From the NCBI RefSeq assembly GCF_016862515.1, contig NZ_BONC01000011.1:85781-149780 (forward strand): a DNA stretch of 64,000 nt. The letters run 5' to 3'. This DNA is from Asanoa iriomotensis (lineage in GTDB: Bacteria > Actinomycetota > Actinomycetes > Mycobacteriales > Micromonosporaceae). Of the stretch, positions 50,355-59,216 are shown in pieces. The notes below the pieces were generated by a model. That model searched no databases and was not told the DNA's origin. It saw nothing but the letters and a program-made list of their open reading frames with translations. The number at the start of each line of letters is the position of its first letter. Positions within the stretch are counted from its first letter, which is position 1. The position numbers and the translations under genes are program-made.

Positions 50355-53300
50355 ATGGCCTATCCCAAGCACGAGAGCAAGCCGGGCGTCCCGGCGAGCC
50401 CCGACCTGCCCGCGGTCGAGCGGCGTGTGCTGGACCACTGGACGGCCGACAAGACCTTCGAGGCGTCGGTCGAGCTGCGTGACGCGGGCGTCAACGGCGA
50501 CAACGAGTTCGTCTTCTACGACGGTCCCCCCTTCGCCAACGGCCTCCCCCACTACGGGCACCTCTTCACCGGTTACGTGAAGGACGTCGTGCCCCGCTAT
50601 CAGACGATGCGCGGCAAACGGGTCGAGCGCCGGTTCGGGTGGGACACCCACGGCCTGCCCGCCGAGGTCGTCGCCGAGAAGCAGCTCGGGATCACCACCA
50701 AGGCCGAGATCGTCGACCTGGGCGTGGAGCGGTTCAACGACGTCTGCCGCACGTCGGTCCTGCAATACACGCAGGACTGGGAGCGCTATGTCACCCGCCA
50801 GGCCCGGTGGGTCGACTTCACCAACGACTACAAGACGCTCGACCTGTCCTACATGGAGAGCGTCATGTGGGCGTTCAAGAGCCTGCACGACAAGGGCCTG
50901 GTCTACGAGGGCTTCAAGGTGCTGGCCTACTGCTGGCGCTGTGAGACCCCGCTGTCCAACACCGAGACCCGGATGGACGACGTCTACCGCGATCGGCACG
51001 ACCCGTCGCTGACCGTCTGGTTCACGCTCGACAGCGGCGAGAAGATCGCGGTCTGGACGACCACGCCGTGGACGCTGCCGTCGAACCTGGCGGTGGCGGT
51101 CGGGCCCGACATCGAGTACGCGGAGTTCACCGACGACGCCGGCCAGGTCTACCTGGTGGGTGCCGCGCGCACCGACTACTACGCCCGGGAGTTGGAGGGG
51201 CTCACCCGCACCGGCACCCGGTTGGGCACCGAGCTGGTCGGCAAGCGCTACACGCCGCTGTTCGACTTCCTGGTCGACCGGGCCGGCCCAAATGCCTACC
51301 AGGTGCTCGGCGGTGAGTTCGTCACGACCGAGGACGGCACCGGTGCCGTGCACATGGCGCCCGCGTTCGGTGAGGAGGACCAGAACGCCTGCAACTCGGC
51401 CGGCATCCCGACCGTCGTGACGGTCGACGACCACACCCGGTTCACGGCGCTCGTTCCCCCGTACGAGGGAATGCAGGTCTTCGAAGCCAACAAGCCGGTG
51501 ACCCGCGACCTCAAGGAGCGCGGCGTGGTGGTGCGGCAGGAGACCTACACGCACGCCTACCCGCACTGCTGGCGGTGCGACACGCCGCTGGTCTACAAGG
51601 CCGTGTCGTCGTGGTTCGTCCAGGTCACCAAGTTCAAGGACCGGATGGTCGAGCTCAACCAGCAGATCGACTGGACGCCCGGGCACGTCAAGGACGGCTC
51701 GTTCGGCAAGTGGCTGGCCAACGCCCGCGACTGGTCGATCAGCCGCAACCGGTTCTGGGGCTCGCCGATCCCGGTGTGGAAGTCGGACGACCCTTCGTAT
51801 CCCCGCGTTGACATCTACGGCTCGCTGGAGGAGTTGGAGCGGGACTTCGGCGTGCAGGTCACCGACCTGCACCGGCCTTTCGTCGACGAGCTGACCCGGC
51901 CGAACCCTTCCGATCCCACGGGTCGCTCCATGATGCGGCGGGTTCCGGAGGTGCTGGACTGCTGGTTCGAGTCCGGGTCGATGCCGTTCGCCCAGGTGCA
52001 CTACCCGTTCGAGAACGCGGACTGGTTCGAGCACCACTATCCGGGTGACTTCATCGTCGAATACATCGCGCAGACCCGCGGCTGGTTCTACACCATGCAC
52101 GTGCTGGCGACCGCGTTGTTCGACCGGCCGGCGTTCCGCGCGTGTGTGAGCCACGGGATCCTGCAAGGGTCCGACGGGCGCAAGATGAGCAAGAGCCTGC
52201 AGAACTACCCGGACGTCTACTACGTGTTCGACGAGTACGGCTCCGACGCGATGCGCTGGATGCTGATGTCGTCGCCCGTGCTGCGCGGCGGCGACATGCC
52301 GGTCACGGAGCCGGCGATCCGGGACACGGTGCGGCAGGTGCTGCTTCCACTGTGGAACGTCTGGTACTTCTTCTCGCTGTACGCCAACGCCGACGGCTAC
52401 TCGGCGGTGCGCCGGACCGACTCGACGCACCTGCTCGACCGCTACGCGCTGGCGAAGACGCGGGAGCTGGTCGAGACGGTCACCCGGCAGATGGACGCCT
52501 ACGACATCTCCGGCGCGTGCGTGACCGTGCGGACGTTCCTGGACGCGCTGACCAACTGGTACGTGCGCCGGTCGCGCGACCGGTTCTGGGCGGGCGACCG
52601 GGACGCGTTCGACACGCTCTACACGGTGCTGGAGACGCTGACCCGGGTGATGGCGCCGCTGGCGCCGCTGACGGCCGAGGAGGTGTGGCGCGGGCTGACC
52701 GGCGAGCGGTCGGTGCACCTGACCGACTGGCCGTCGGCCGACGAGTTCCCGGCGGACCACTCGCTGGTCGCGGCCATGGACGCCGTGCGTGAGCTGGTGT
52801 CGTCGGCCCTGTCGGTGCGCAAGGCCAAGGGGCTGCGGGTGCGGCTGCCGCTGCCGTCGCTGACGGTGGCGACGCCGGACGCCGAGGTGCTGCGGCCGTT
52901 CGCCGACCTGGTGACCGACGAGGTCAACGTGAAGTCGGTGTCGTTCACCGATGACGTGGCCGCGCACTGCGAGCGGGTGCTCACGGTGGTGCCGCGGGCG
53001 CTCGGGCCGCGGGTCGGTGGTGCCGTCCAGCAGGTGATCAAGGCGGTCAAGGCCGGGGAGTGGTCGCTCGTCTCGGGCCAGCCGGTCGCCGCCGGGGTCA
53101 CTCTGCAGGAGGGTGAGTACGACCTGAAGCTGGTCGCGGCCGATCCGGACAATTCGGCCACACTGCCGGGCGGCGAGGGCGTGGTCGTGCTGGACAGCAC
53201 GGTCACACCGGCGCTGGCGGCGGAGGGCGTCGCGCGGGACGTGGTGCGGGTGGTGCAGCAGGCCCGCCGGGACGCCGACCTGTCGGTCTCCGACCGGATC

Positions 53301-53471
53301 CGGGTGTCGCTGGACGGGTCCTCTGCCGTCGCGGCCGCCGTCGAGACCCACCGGGACTTCGTGGCCCGGGAGGTCCTGGCGGACGCGATCACCTTCGGCT
53401 CGGCCGCCGGCGGCTTCGCGGGCGAGGTCGGCGACGGCGAAACCGTACGGGTGACGGTTACGCGCAGTTAG
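50355..53471 (+). CDS. ileS: Isoleucyl-tRNA synthetase (eukaryote-like type)
   Basis: A 1038-residue class I synthetase. The HIGH-type motif is in [14 protein letters not shown] (about 57-70), the editing domain has [12 protein letters not shown] and the KMSKS loop is KMSKS (about 611-615). Cys pairs in [10 protein letters not shown] and HCWRCDTPL may bind zinc. Length and the GLPHYGH motif place it in the eukaryote-like IleRS branch (type 2), which tends to be mupirocin tolerant and is usual in actinobacteria. GAGGAG lies 11 nt upstream of the ATG, inside the T-box sequestrator. Confidence 0.97.
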   Translation: MAYPKHESKPGVPASPDLPAVERRVLDHWTADKTFEASVELRDAGVNGDNEFVFYDGPPFANGLPHYGHLFTGYVKDVVPRYQTMRGKRVERRFGWDTHGLPAEVVAEKQLGITTKAEIVDLGVERFNDVCRTSVLQYTQDWERYVTRQARWVDFTNDYKTLDLSYMESVMWAFKSLHDKGLVYEGFKVLAYCWRCETPLSNTETRMDDVYRDRHDPSLTVWFTLDSGEKIAVWTTTPWTLPSNLAVAVGPDIEYAEFTDDAGQVYLVGAARTDYYARELEGLTRTGTRLGTELVGKRYTPLFDFLVDRAGPNAYQVLGGEFVTTEDGTGAVHMAPAFGEEDQNACNSAGIPTVVTVDDHTRFTALVPPYEGMQVFEANKPVTRDLKERGVVVRQETYTHAYPHCWRCDTPLVYKAVSSWFVQVTKFKDRMVELNQQIDWTPGHVKDGSFGKWLANARDWSISRNRFWGSPIPVWKSDDPSYPRVDIYGSLEELERDFGVQVTDLHRPFVDELTRPNPSDPTGRSMMRRVPEVLDCWFESGSMPFAQVHYPFENADWFEHHYPGDFIVEYIAQTRGWFYTMHVLATALFDRPAFRACVSHGILQGSDGRKMSKSLQNYPDVYYVFDEYGSDAMRWMLMSSPVLRGGDMPVTEPAIRDTVRQVLLPLWNVWYFFSLYANADGYSAVRRTDSTHLLDRYALAKTRELVETVTRQMDAYDISGACVTVRTFLDALTNWYVRRSRDRFWAGDRDAFDTLYTVLETLTRVMAPLAPLTAEEVWRGLTGERSVHLTDWPSADEFPADHSLVAAMDAVRELVSSALSVRKAKGLRVRLPLPSLTVATPDAEVLRPFADLVTDEVNVKSVSFTDDVAAHCERVLTVVPRALGPRVGGAVQQVIKAVKAGEWSLVSGQPVAAGVTLQEGEYDLKLVAADPDNSATLPGGEGVVVLDSTVTPALAAEGVARDVVRVVQQARRDADLSVSDRIRVSLDGSSAVAAAVETHRDFVAREVLADAITFGSAAGGFAGEVGDGETVRVTVTRS

Positions 53472-53484
53472 GGATTTTCTGCCA

Positions 53485-53534
53485 CTCGCGGCGGCGGGCG
53501 GTGTCGGTTACGGTGACACCGCCCACGCCGCGAG
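53485..53534 (+). terminator. Long two-part hairpin after ileS
   Basis: Outer arms CTCGCGGCG (53485-53493) and CGCCGCGAG (53526-53534), and inner arms GGGCGGTGTC (53496-53505) and GACACCGCCC (53515-53524) around a 9-nt loop. It has no T run. It lies 13 nt after the ileS stop and 14 nt before the acyltransferase start, so some read-through into the acyltransferase is possible. Confidence 0.7.
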
Positions 53535-53548
53535 GACCCGGAGGACCC

Positions 53549-54235
53549 GTGCCCCTGCTCTACACGATCGGCTACTACACCGTGGGCACTGCCATGCGGC
53601 GGGGCTGGGCGCCGAAGGTCGAGGGACTCGAGAACGTGCCTCCGACCGGCGGCGCGGTCGTCGCCGGCAACCACTTGTCCGTGGCCGACGAACTGCTGCT
53701 GGGCTCGGTGATCCCGCGCCACATCGCGTTCTGGGCAAAAGCGGAATACTTCACGGGTACGGGACTCAAGGGCTGGTTCAGCCGCTCGGTGATGACGGGC
53801 ATCGGCGCGATCAAGGTGGAACGCGCGGGCGGCCGGGCCGCACTGAGCGCCTTCGACGCGGGCATCCCGGTGCTGAAGGCCGGCGACATCGTGGCGATCT
53901 ACCCGGAGGGCACGCGCTCACCGGACGGCCGGCTCTACCGGGGGCGCACCGGGGTCGCCCGGCTCGCCCTGGCGGCCGGGGTGCCGATCATCCCGGTGGG
54001 TTTCATCGGCACCGAGAAGCTGCAGCCGATCGGGCACCGGGTGCCGCGGTTCGAGCGCGGCACGGCCACGGTCAAGTTCGGCAAACCGATCGAGGTCACG
54101 GGCCGCGACAGCGACAGCTCGTCCCTCCGCGCGATCACCGACGAGGTGATGTCGGCGATCCAGGAGCTGACCGGCCAGGAGTACGTCCCGCGCTACGCCC
54201 CGATGCTGCGGGTCAACACGCCTCAGGCCGAGTGA
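53549..54235 (+). CDS. 1-acyl-glycerol-3-phosphate acyltransferase-like protein (PlsC family)
   Basis: A 228-residue membrane-associated acyltransferase. The HX4D motif is GNHLSVADE (about 41-49), and motif III is YPEGTRSPDG (about 118-127). The family transfers an acyl chain to lysophosphatidate in phospholipid synthesis. GTG at 53549 has GGAGG 4 nt upstream; the frame continues upstream through the hairpin but is rejected. It follows ileS on the same strand. Confidence 0.9.
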   Translation: MPLLYTIGYYTVGTAMRRGWAPKVEGLENVPPTGGAVVAGNHLSVADELLLGSVIPRHIAFWAKAEYFTGTGLKGWFSRSVMTGIGAIKVERAGGRAALSAFDAGIPVLKAGDIVAIYPEGTRSPDGRLYRGRTGVARLALAAGVPIIPVGFIGTEKLQPIGHRVPRFERGTATVKFGKPIEVTGRDSDSSSLRAITDEVMSAIQELTGQEYVPRYAPMLRVNTPQAE

Positions 54236-54241
54236 GCTCGG

Positions 54242-54394
54242 TCAGCCGGCGCCCGAGAAACGCGGCTCGGCACCGTCGTCGGTGAGGTCCCGCGCACGCC
54301 GGTATTCACCGCGCGCCTTGTCGGTGGGGCCGAGCCGGCGCAGCAGCTCGGCCCGCGTGGAGTGCGGGTAGCGAAAGTCGGCGAGGCCGTCCAT
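54242..54394 (-). pseudogene. C-terminal remnant of an ECF sigma factor gene
   Basis: The last about 50 codons of this frame read GLADFRYPHSTRAELLRRLG, PTDKARGEYRRARDL. This matches the closing segment of long ECF sigma factors, where (D/Y)YHYLHATRAELLRRLGR precedes a tail of EAxxAYxRAL. Nothing of the sigma2/sigma4 regions is present: the frame upstream is decayed repeat sequence. It is a fragment left after deletion. Confidence 0.6.
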
Positions 54395-54415
54395 CGGCCG
54401 AGCTCCCCTTAGAGC

Positions 54416-54690
54416 GCCGATCCACGCCGCCCGACCAGCCGACCGCGAGAACCAGTCCAGGACCAGCCCGCCGAGGGGAGGGCTCGAGACAGGGCCAAGC
54501 CGACCAGGACATTGGCGCTGCGGGGCCTGGTACCGGTCAGTCGGTTCGGGACCTGCGCCAAGGCCACGGGCTGTGGCGCCAGGTGCGGGAGTGGCGGCGG
54601 ACCAGCGGGTGGCTCGGGACGAGTTCGCAATGCCTTGCCAGAACAGAACCGCGCCGACCAGGACAGTGGCGGCGAAGGCGAGGTAGGCGG
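54416..54690 (-). repeat. Decayed partial copies of the adjacent membrane-protein gene
   Basis: Two broken copies of the 3' half of the gene at 54691-55002 lie here. A 40-bp stretch, starting GCGCCAAGGCCACGGG at 54554, repeats with two or so changes the end of that gene (54710-54749, GCGCCAGGGCCACGGG). CCGACCAGGACATTGG (54499-54514), CCGACCAGGACAGTGG (54656-54671) and CCGACCAGGACGTTCC (54859-54874) mark the same point in three copies. Frames are broken and internal segments deleted. Confidence 0.65.
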
Positions 54691-55002
54691 TCAGCGGGTC
54701 CGAGCCTTGCGCCAGGGCCACGGGTTGTGGCGCCAGGTGCGGGAGTGGATCAGGCCGACCGCGAGGACGCCCAGGGCGGCGGCGGACCAGCCGACCAGCG
54801 GGTCGCTCGGGACGTGGGCGTAGTGCCACAACAGAGCCGCGCCGACCAGCATGACCCAGCCGACCAGGACGTTCCCGGCGGGTGAGTCGGCGAAGGGGCC
54901 CGGGTTGCGGCCGTCGCCGGTGCTGCCGGCGACGAAGTACGGCAGGCCGTTGCCGCCCCAGAAGCCGGCCAGGAACGCGAGCAGGGCGGTGGTCGCGATC
55001 AT
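54691..55002 (-). CDS. Small three-helix membrane protein
   Basis: A 103-residue protein with about three membrane helices: residues 2-16 (IATTALLAFLAGFWG), 46-64 (GNVLVGWVMLVGAALLWHY) and 71-88. It ends in a basic tail, HSRTWRHNPWPWRKARTR. No family is recognised. Its ATG overlaps the TetR stop (ATGA), so it is co-translated with that regulator and probably its target. Decayed copies of its 3' half lie downstream. Confidence 0.78.
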   Translation of the reverse strand: MIATTALLAFLAGFWGGNGLPYFVAGSTGDGRNPGPFADSPAGNVLVGWVMLVGAALLWHYAHVPSDPLVGWSAAALGVLAVGLIHSRTWRHNPWPWRKARTR

Positions 55003-55577
55003 GCGGTCACCGCCCGCGCGTGCAGCAGCGGGAGCAGCACCCCGTCGACCAGGTCGGTGAGGAACGTGTCGTCGAGCGGCTCACCGGTAACAAAGGCCCG
55101 GGAGAACAGCATCGCGGAGCCGACCTCGGCGAGCAGCGCACGGTCGACGCCGGAGGGCAACTCACCCCGGGCCACCGCGCGGTCGATGGCGGGGTCGAAG
55201 GCCCGCCGTTTGTCATCGATCATGCGAGCCCGCACGACGCCGGCCAGCTCGTCGTCGTGGTGCATCGCGGTCAGCAGGCCGAGCAGCAGGCCCGCGTCCT
55301 GGCCGGTCAGCGAGGCGCGCATCGCCCGCATCCGGCCGAGCAGGTCGTCGCGCAGGTTGCCCGGATCGGGCTCCTCGGTCGCCGACTGACCGGCCCGCCG
55401 CTGGATCGCGGTCACCACCAGCTCGGCCTTCCCCGGCCACCGCCGGTAGATGGTCGCCTTACTGGCCCTGGCCCGAACAGCGACCGCATCCATCCGGATC
55501 CGGTCATACCCAACCTCGGCCAACAACTCCAACGTCGCCGCAAGGATGGCCTCCTCGCGCGCCTCCCCCGATGCCAT
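54999..55577 (-). CDS. TetR-family repressor
   Basis: A 192-residue repressor. The TetR HTH is at residues 8-55: EEAILAATLELLAEVGYDRI and VRARASKATIYRRWPGKAEL (the recognition helix is SKATIYRRW). The C-terminal domain belongs to the TetR_C_11/16-like group by its look. GGAGAGG precedes the ATG. A 21-bp perfect palindrome 14 nt upstream of the start shows likely autoregulation. The downstream membrane-protein gene overlaps by 4 nt. Confidence 0.92.
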   Translation of the reverse strand: MASGEAREEAILAATLELLAEVGYDRIRMDAVAVRARASKATIYRRWPGKAELVVTAIQRRAGQSATEEPDPGNLRDDLLGRMRAMRASLTGQDAGLLLGLLTAMHHDDELAGVVRARMIDDKRRAFDPAIDRAVARGELPSGVDRALLAEVGSAMLFSRAFVTGEPLDDTFLTDLVDGVLLPLLHARAVTA

Positions 55578-55590
55578 CGCCTCTCCCAGA

Positions 55591-55611
55591 TGAACGAAAC
55601 GGTTTCGTTCA
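55591..55611. promoter_or_regulatory. 21-bp palindromic TetR operator
   Basis: TGAACGAAAC-g-GTTTCGTTCA is a perfect 10-1-10 inverted repeat directly upstream of the TetR ribosome site. The GAAAC/GTTTC core is typical of TetR-family sites. It should repress the TetR-membrane protein operon. Confidence 0.85.
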
Positions 55612-55702
55612 CCTTACCGCGACGCCGCTCCCACGCAAGACACATCTGACGATGAAAGCCAGCCCGACATCGCCGCAACGCCTGACGACCGTCGTGGGCC
55701 AG

Positions 55703-55812
55703 GCCGCCGCGGGCGGCGACCACCCCGAGCCCTCGTCGGGCGCGGACCTGGCAGCGAAGCAGCAGCGAGCAGTACCCGGCGGGAGCAACGGTTGCGCCCC
55801 GGCGGGTCCGAG
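55703..55812 (+). repeat. Dispersed GC-rich repeat, copy A
   Basis: A stretch of about 110 bp starting GCCGCCGCGGGCGGCGAC, repeated 164 nt further on as copy B with a few changes. The core (55741-55809: GCGCGGACCTGGCAGCGAAG onward) also occurs inverted at 9256-9327. No gene is seen in the gap 55578-56027. Confidence 0.75.
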
Positions 55813-55866
55813 CCATCCGCCAAGGGCAACCCCAGGCCTGACCGGCTGTGCGCGGAGATCGCCGGT

Positions 55867-55980
55867 GCCGCCGCGGGCGGCGACCGCCGCGAGCCCTGGT
55901 CGGGCGCGGACCTGGCAGCGAAGCGGCAGCGAGCGGCGCCCGGCGGGAGCGACGGTCGCGCCCCCGACGGGCCCGGGCAA
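55867..55980 (+). repeat. Dispersed GC-rich repeat, copy B
   Basis: Second direct copy of the same unit, with period 164 nt from copy A; the core is 55905-55977. By eye it is the copy most like the one at 9256-9327, sharing GGAGCG-cGGTCG-GCCC and the closing CGGGCCCGGG. Confidence 0.75.
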
Positions 55981-56027
55981 GGATCTAAGGGCTTACGCCC
56001 TGAACAACCAGAAGCCGATCTCGCGGG

Positions 56028-56447
56028 TTATGCCCCGGGGAACCAGAGGGCGATCTCGCGCTTCGCGCTGTCGGGCGAGTCTGAGGCGTGGACGAGGTTC
56101 TCGCGGTTGGAGTTGGCGAGGTCGCCGCGGATGGTGCCGGCGGCGGCCTTGCGGGCGTCCGTGGCGCCGACCAGCGTGCGGACGACGTCGATCGCGGTGT
56201 CGCCGCTGATGATCAGGGCGACCAGCGGGCCGCCGGTCATGAACTCCTTCAGCGGCGGGTAGAACGGCTTCTCGACGTGCTCCGCGTAGTGCGCGTCGGC
56301 CAGCTCCGCGTCCATCTCGCGCTTGACCATCGTTTCGATGGTCAGGCCCTTGCGCTCGAAGCGGCTGAGGATCTCGCCGACGAGGCCGCGGCGGACCGCA
56401 TCGGGCTTGATCAGCACGAGCGTGCGCTCGACCGGGCTGCTGGACAC
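56028..56447 (-). CDS. ndk: Nucleoside diphosphate kinase
   Basis: A 139-residue enzyme that moves the gamma-phosphate of ATP to other nucleoside diphosphates. It starts [19 protein letters not shown], and has the phospho-accepting His in [12 protein letters not shown] (family: NxxHGSDS), [13 protein letters not shown] and the C-terminal REIALWF. I chose GTG at 56447 because AGGAGG lies 10 nt upstream; the GTG at 56456 is too close to that site. Divergent from the membrane-anchored VOC gene. Confidence 0.96.
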   Translation of the reverse strand: MSSSPVERTLVLIKPDAVRRGLVGEILSRFERKGLTIETMVKREMDAELADAHYAEHVEKPFYPPLKEFMTGGPLVALIISGDTAIDVVRTLVGATDARKAAAGTIRGDLANSNRENLVHASDSPDSAKREIALWFPGA

Positions 56448-56571
56448 GTTGAACACCCTCCTGACGCTGGAGGGTTCAGCCTACCGATGGACGATCACCC
56501 GCCTCCGGCCGGCTCTTCCCTACGCGGGCGCGCGGGGCCTAGCCTTCTTGGTGACTCAGGGGAGGTCCACT

Positions 56572-58410
56572 GTGGCGAACGGCAACCGCCGCCCGCTAGC
56601 ACCGGTCCGGAAGCTGTTCGCCGCGGTGCTGGGCACCTGCGCGCTGTTCGTGGTTCTGTTCGGGATCGGGATGCAGAGCCTGGCGATCGTCGCGCTCGGC
56701 ATCGCGCTGCTCGTGCTGTCCGTCGGGCTCGTGCTGGTCAACGCGATCCGCGGCGGCGAGCGGGCCTGGGTCGCGGGCACCGCGCACGTGCACAGCGTCT
56801 CCGAGCCGCCGGCGTCGGCGGTGTTCGGGCGGTGCGAGCTGCAGGTCCTGATCGACGCGCCGGGCGTGCCGGGCCGGCTGGTCCGGATGCGCGACCCGCG
56901 CGTACCCGTCGCCAAATGGCCCGACATCGGCGCCAGCCTGCCGATCACGGTGGCGATCGACGACCCGCGCCACATCCGCATCAGGTGGGACGAGGTGCTC
57001 ACCCACGCCGAGGCGGCCGCCGCCCACGACGCCGACCTGGGTCCGTACGACGACGACACGGAGGTGCGGCCGCGTCCGGCCAACGGCTACACGGCCACGC
57101 CGCCGGTCGAGACCATCGAGACCACCACGGCCGACCTCACCGACGAGCTGAGCGGCCTGCGCGAGCCGGCCGAGCCGGTCGTGGTGCACCAGACCCCGGG
57201 CGGCCCGATCGTCGTCGAGGGCACGCTGGTGGACCCACCGGACCAACCGCCACTGACCCGCCGGGCGCCTCGGCCGAGTCCGCGCAAGAGCAGGGCGGAA
57301 AGAGCAGCATCCGGGGGTACGGCGACCGCTACGGCACCCCCGCCCGCGCCCGAGATGCCCGCGCAGCGTGGTGCCGCCGGCCCGAACACCGACCGCCCGG
57401 ACGACGTCTTCGACCAGGACGCGGAGTGGGCGGAGCCCCTGTACACCGAGCGGCGCATGAGCCGACCTTCGGCGAGCCGCGGTTCGGCCGACGCGGAGGC
57501 CGAGGCCCGGGAAGCCGCGGCAGAGGCCGCAGCGGCTGCTGCGGAAGCCGACGACGTCGAGGGTGAGGACGCTGAGACCGATGCCAGGTCCGCGGCCGGA
57601 GTCACGCCCGACGCCGGACGCAGGTCCGAGGCCGAAGCCAGGACCGACGCTGAGGCCGCGGCCGCATCCGGGGCCACGGCCGACGCTGGGCGCAAGTCCG
57701 ACGTCGGGGACGCTTCCGAGCCCGAGCGCAGGTCCGAGGCCGAGGCCGGTGCCAGGTCCGAGGCTGGGCTCAGGTCCGAAGCCGGGGCCGCCGGCTCCGT
57801 GGCCGGGGGATCGGTTGCCGGCACTGATGCACCGCCGGCGGCGGATGCCGGTGATTCCGGCACGGTTGATAGCGAAACCGCTGCCGACGAGGCCGAGCGC
57901 GCGGCGGCCGCGGCGGCTCCGGCAGCCGCCGAGACCCCGGCGCGGAAACCACGCAACGGCGCCACGGGTGACAGCGAGGACGACGACGTGTTCGCCGACC
58001 TGTTCACCGCCTACCCGAGCGCCCGCCCCGGTGCCACCGGCGCGACCATCCACGGCGTCGGGCTCACGTTCCTGGTGCGCGACCTGGCGACCTCAATCGC
58101 CTTCTACCGCGACATGCTCGGCTTCCAGGAGATCGACAGCGGCGAGCACAACGCCGTGCTGGCGTCCGGTGACACCCGTATGGTGCTTCGCGAGATCAAG
58201 GACGCCTCGCCGGTCAGTCGGCGCCTCGTCCACCTCAACCTCGAGGTCGGCGACGTGATGTCCGTGTACGAGGACCTGCGCGCCAAGGGAGTCCGCTTCA
58301 CCTACCCGCCCCGGGTGGTCAACCGCGGCGCGAAGCTGGAGCTCTGGGCCGCCGCCTTCCGTGACCCCGACGGTCACGGCATCGCGATCACCCAGTGGCG
58401 CAGCCGGTAG
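56572..58410 (+). CDS. Membrane-anchored VOC-domain fusion protein
   Basis: A 612-residue protein with an unusual layout. Two membrane helices (about 13-33 and 37-57) are followed by a small folded domain (65-150: AWVAGTAHVHSVSEPPASAV ... PITVAIDD). Next comes a disordered linker of over 300 residues, with Glu/Ala/Arg-rich imperfect repeats RSEAEA, RSEAGL, RTDAEA (about 345-430). The last 125 residues are a glyoxalase/VOC domain: HGVGLTFLVRDLATSIAFYR, DMLGFQEI, and FRDPDGHGIAITQW. The VOC part probably lies in the cytoplasm at the end of a flexible tether. GTG at 56572 has GGGGAGG 7 nt upstream. No named function. Confidence 0.85.
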   Translation: MANGNRRPLAPVRKLFAAVLGTCALFVVLFGIGMQSLAIVALGIALLVLSVGLVLVNAIRGGERAWVAGTAHVHSVSEPPASAVFGRCELQVLIDAPGVPGRLVRMRDPRVPVAKWPDIGASLPITVAIDDPRHIRIRWDEVLTHAEAAAAHDADLGPYDDDTEVRPRPANGYTATPPVETIETTTADLTDELSGLREPAEPVVVHQTPGGPIVVEGTLVDPPDQPPLTRRAPRPSPRKSRAERAASGGTATATAPPPAPEMPAQRGAAGPNTDRPDDVFDQDAEWAEPLYTERRMSRPSASRGSADAEAEAREAAAEAAAAAAEADDVEGEDAETDARSAAGVTPDAGRRSEAEARTDAEAAAASGATADAGRKSDVGDASEPERRSEAEAGARSEAGLRSEAGAAGSVAGGSVAGTDAPPAADAGDSGTVDSETAADEAERAAAAAAPAAAETPARKPRNGATGDSEDDDVFADLFTAYPSARPGATGATIHGVGLTFLVRDLATSIAFYRDMLGFQEIDSGEHNAVLASGDTRMVLREIKDASPVSRRLVHLNLEVGDVMSVYEDLRAKGVRFTYPPRVVNRGAKLELWAAAFRDPDGHGIAITQWRSR

Positions 58411-58419
58411 TCTGCCCGG

Positions 58420-58803
58420 ATGCCGCCCACGGTCCTCAACGTCGCGTTCGACGCGGCCGACCCGTACGCCCTGGCCAGCTTCTGGAGCAAGGTCATGCAG
58501 GCGCCGCTGGCCGATGACGACTTCCCCGGCGACCCCGTGGCCAGCATCGTCCTGCCCACCGGCCTCCAGCTGTACTTCCAGGTGGTGCCAGAACCGAAGA
58601 CCGTGAAGAACCGGGTCCACATCTGCCTGCGCCCCGACGTCCTGCGCGACGAGGAGGTCACCCGCCTGCTCGACCTCGGCGCGACCATCGTCGACGACCG
58701 CCGCACTCCCCGGCCGGGCGAGGACGGTGGCTGGGTGGTCTTCGCCGACCCGGAAGGCAACGAGTTCTGCCTGCTCCGCAGCCCCGGCGAGCCGCATCCC
58801 TAG
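58420..58803 (+). CDS. VOC-superfamily protein (glyoxalase-like domain)
   Basis: A 127-residue protein with LNVAFDAADPYALASFWSKV (residues 6-25; listed as two runs, LNVAFDAADP and YALASFWSKV), HICLRPDVLRDEEVTRLLDL and FADPEGNEFCLL, the Glyoxalase-like (PF18029-type) pattern. Substrate unknown. TAGTCT formed at the stop of the preceding gene lies 6 nt before the ATG, so it may be transcribed separately as a leaderless mRNA. It overlaps the convergent DUF4233 gene by 4 nt. Confidence 0.87.
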   Translation: MPPTVLNVAFDAADPYALASFWSKVMQAPLADDDFPGDPVASIVLPTGLQLYFQVVPEPKTVKNRVHICLRPDVLRDEEVTRLLDLGATIVDDRRTPRPGEDGGWVVFADPEGNEFCLLRSPGEPHP

Positions 58804-59216
58804 CCGAGGATCGACCGCCGGACGTAGAGCACGTACAACCAGACCAGCGTGAAGATCACGCCGAGCGCGAACAGCGTCCAGTGCAGGAAGCCGCTCAGCA
58901 CCAGGACGCCCTGCACGACCGTGCCCGCCGTCCACGCCCACCGCCGGCGCATCATCCCGCACAGCGCGAAGCAGACCACGGTCAGCGCGACCAGCACCCA
59001 GATGGCCGCCGCGCCGGCGCCGTCGCCGAGGACGCGGATCGGCTGGATCGCCAGCAGCAGCACGACACCCTGCAAACCCAGCGCGGCCGCACCCATGCCT
59101 CGGACCGCGCCAGCCGGGTTCCGCAACCCTGACCGCTTGTAGCCGGGGGGCAACTCATCACCGTCGGCGCCGCCCTGCGCCGGCGTGCCGGGCTCCCGGC
59201 TTGTGCTGTCCGTCAT
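58800..59216 (-). CDS. DUF4233 membrane protein
   Basis: A 138-residue protein with four membrane helices (about 40-58, 65-85, 90-110, 112-130) after a short polar N-terminus containing SGLRNPAGAVRGMGAAAL, the DUF4233 start. The function is unknown; the family is regularly found right after folC in actinobacteria. The ATG overlaps the folC stop by 4 nt. Confidence 0.88.
   Translation of the reverse strand: MTDSTSREPGTPAQGGADGDELPPGYKRSGLRNPAGAVRGMGAAALGLQGVVLLLAIQPIRVLGDGAGAAAIWVLVALTVVCFALCGMMRRRWAWTAGTVVQGVLVLSGFLHWTLFALGVIFTLVWLYVLYVRRSILG

Noticed and set aside
54242..54829. A 195-residue protein on the minus strand
   Set aside because: It crosses an intact gene in another frame, joins decayed repeats to a sigma-factor tail, and has no sensible N-terminus. 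Only the last 50 codons resemble a real protein, so it is listed as a remnant.
55571..56209. A 212-residue frame across the intergenic repeats upstream of ndk
   Set aside because: It consists of the two repeat copies plus antisense ndk, starts inside the TetR ribosome site region and has no domain.
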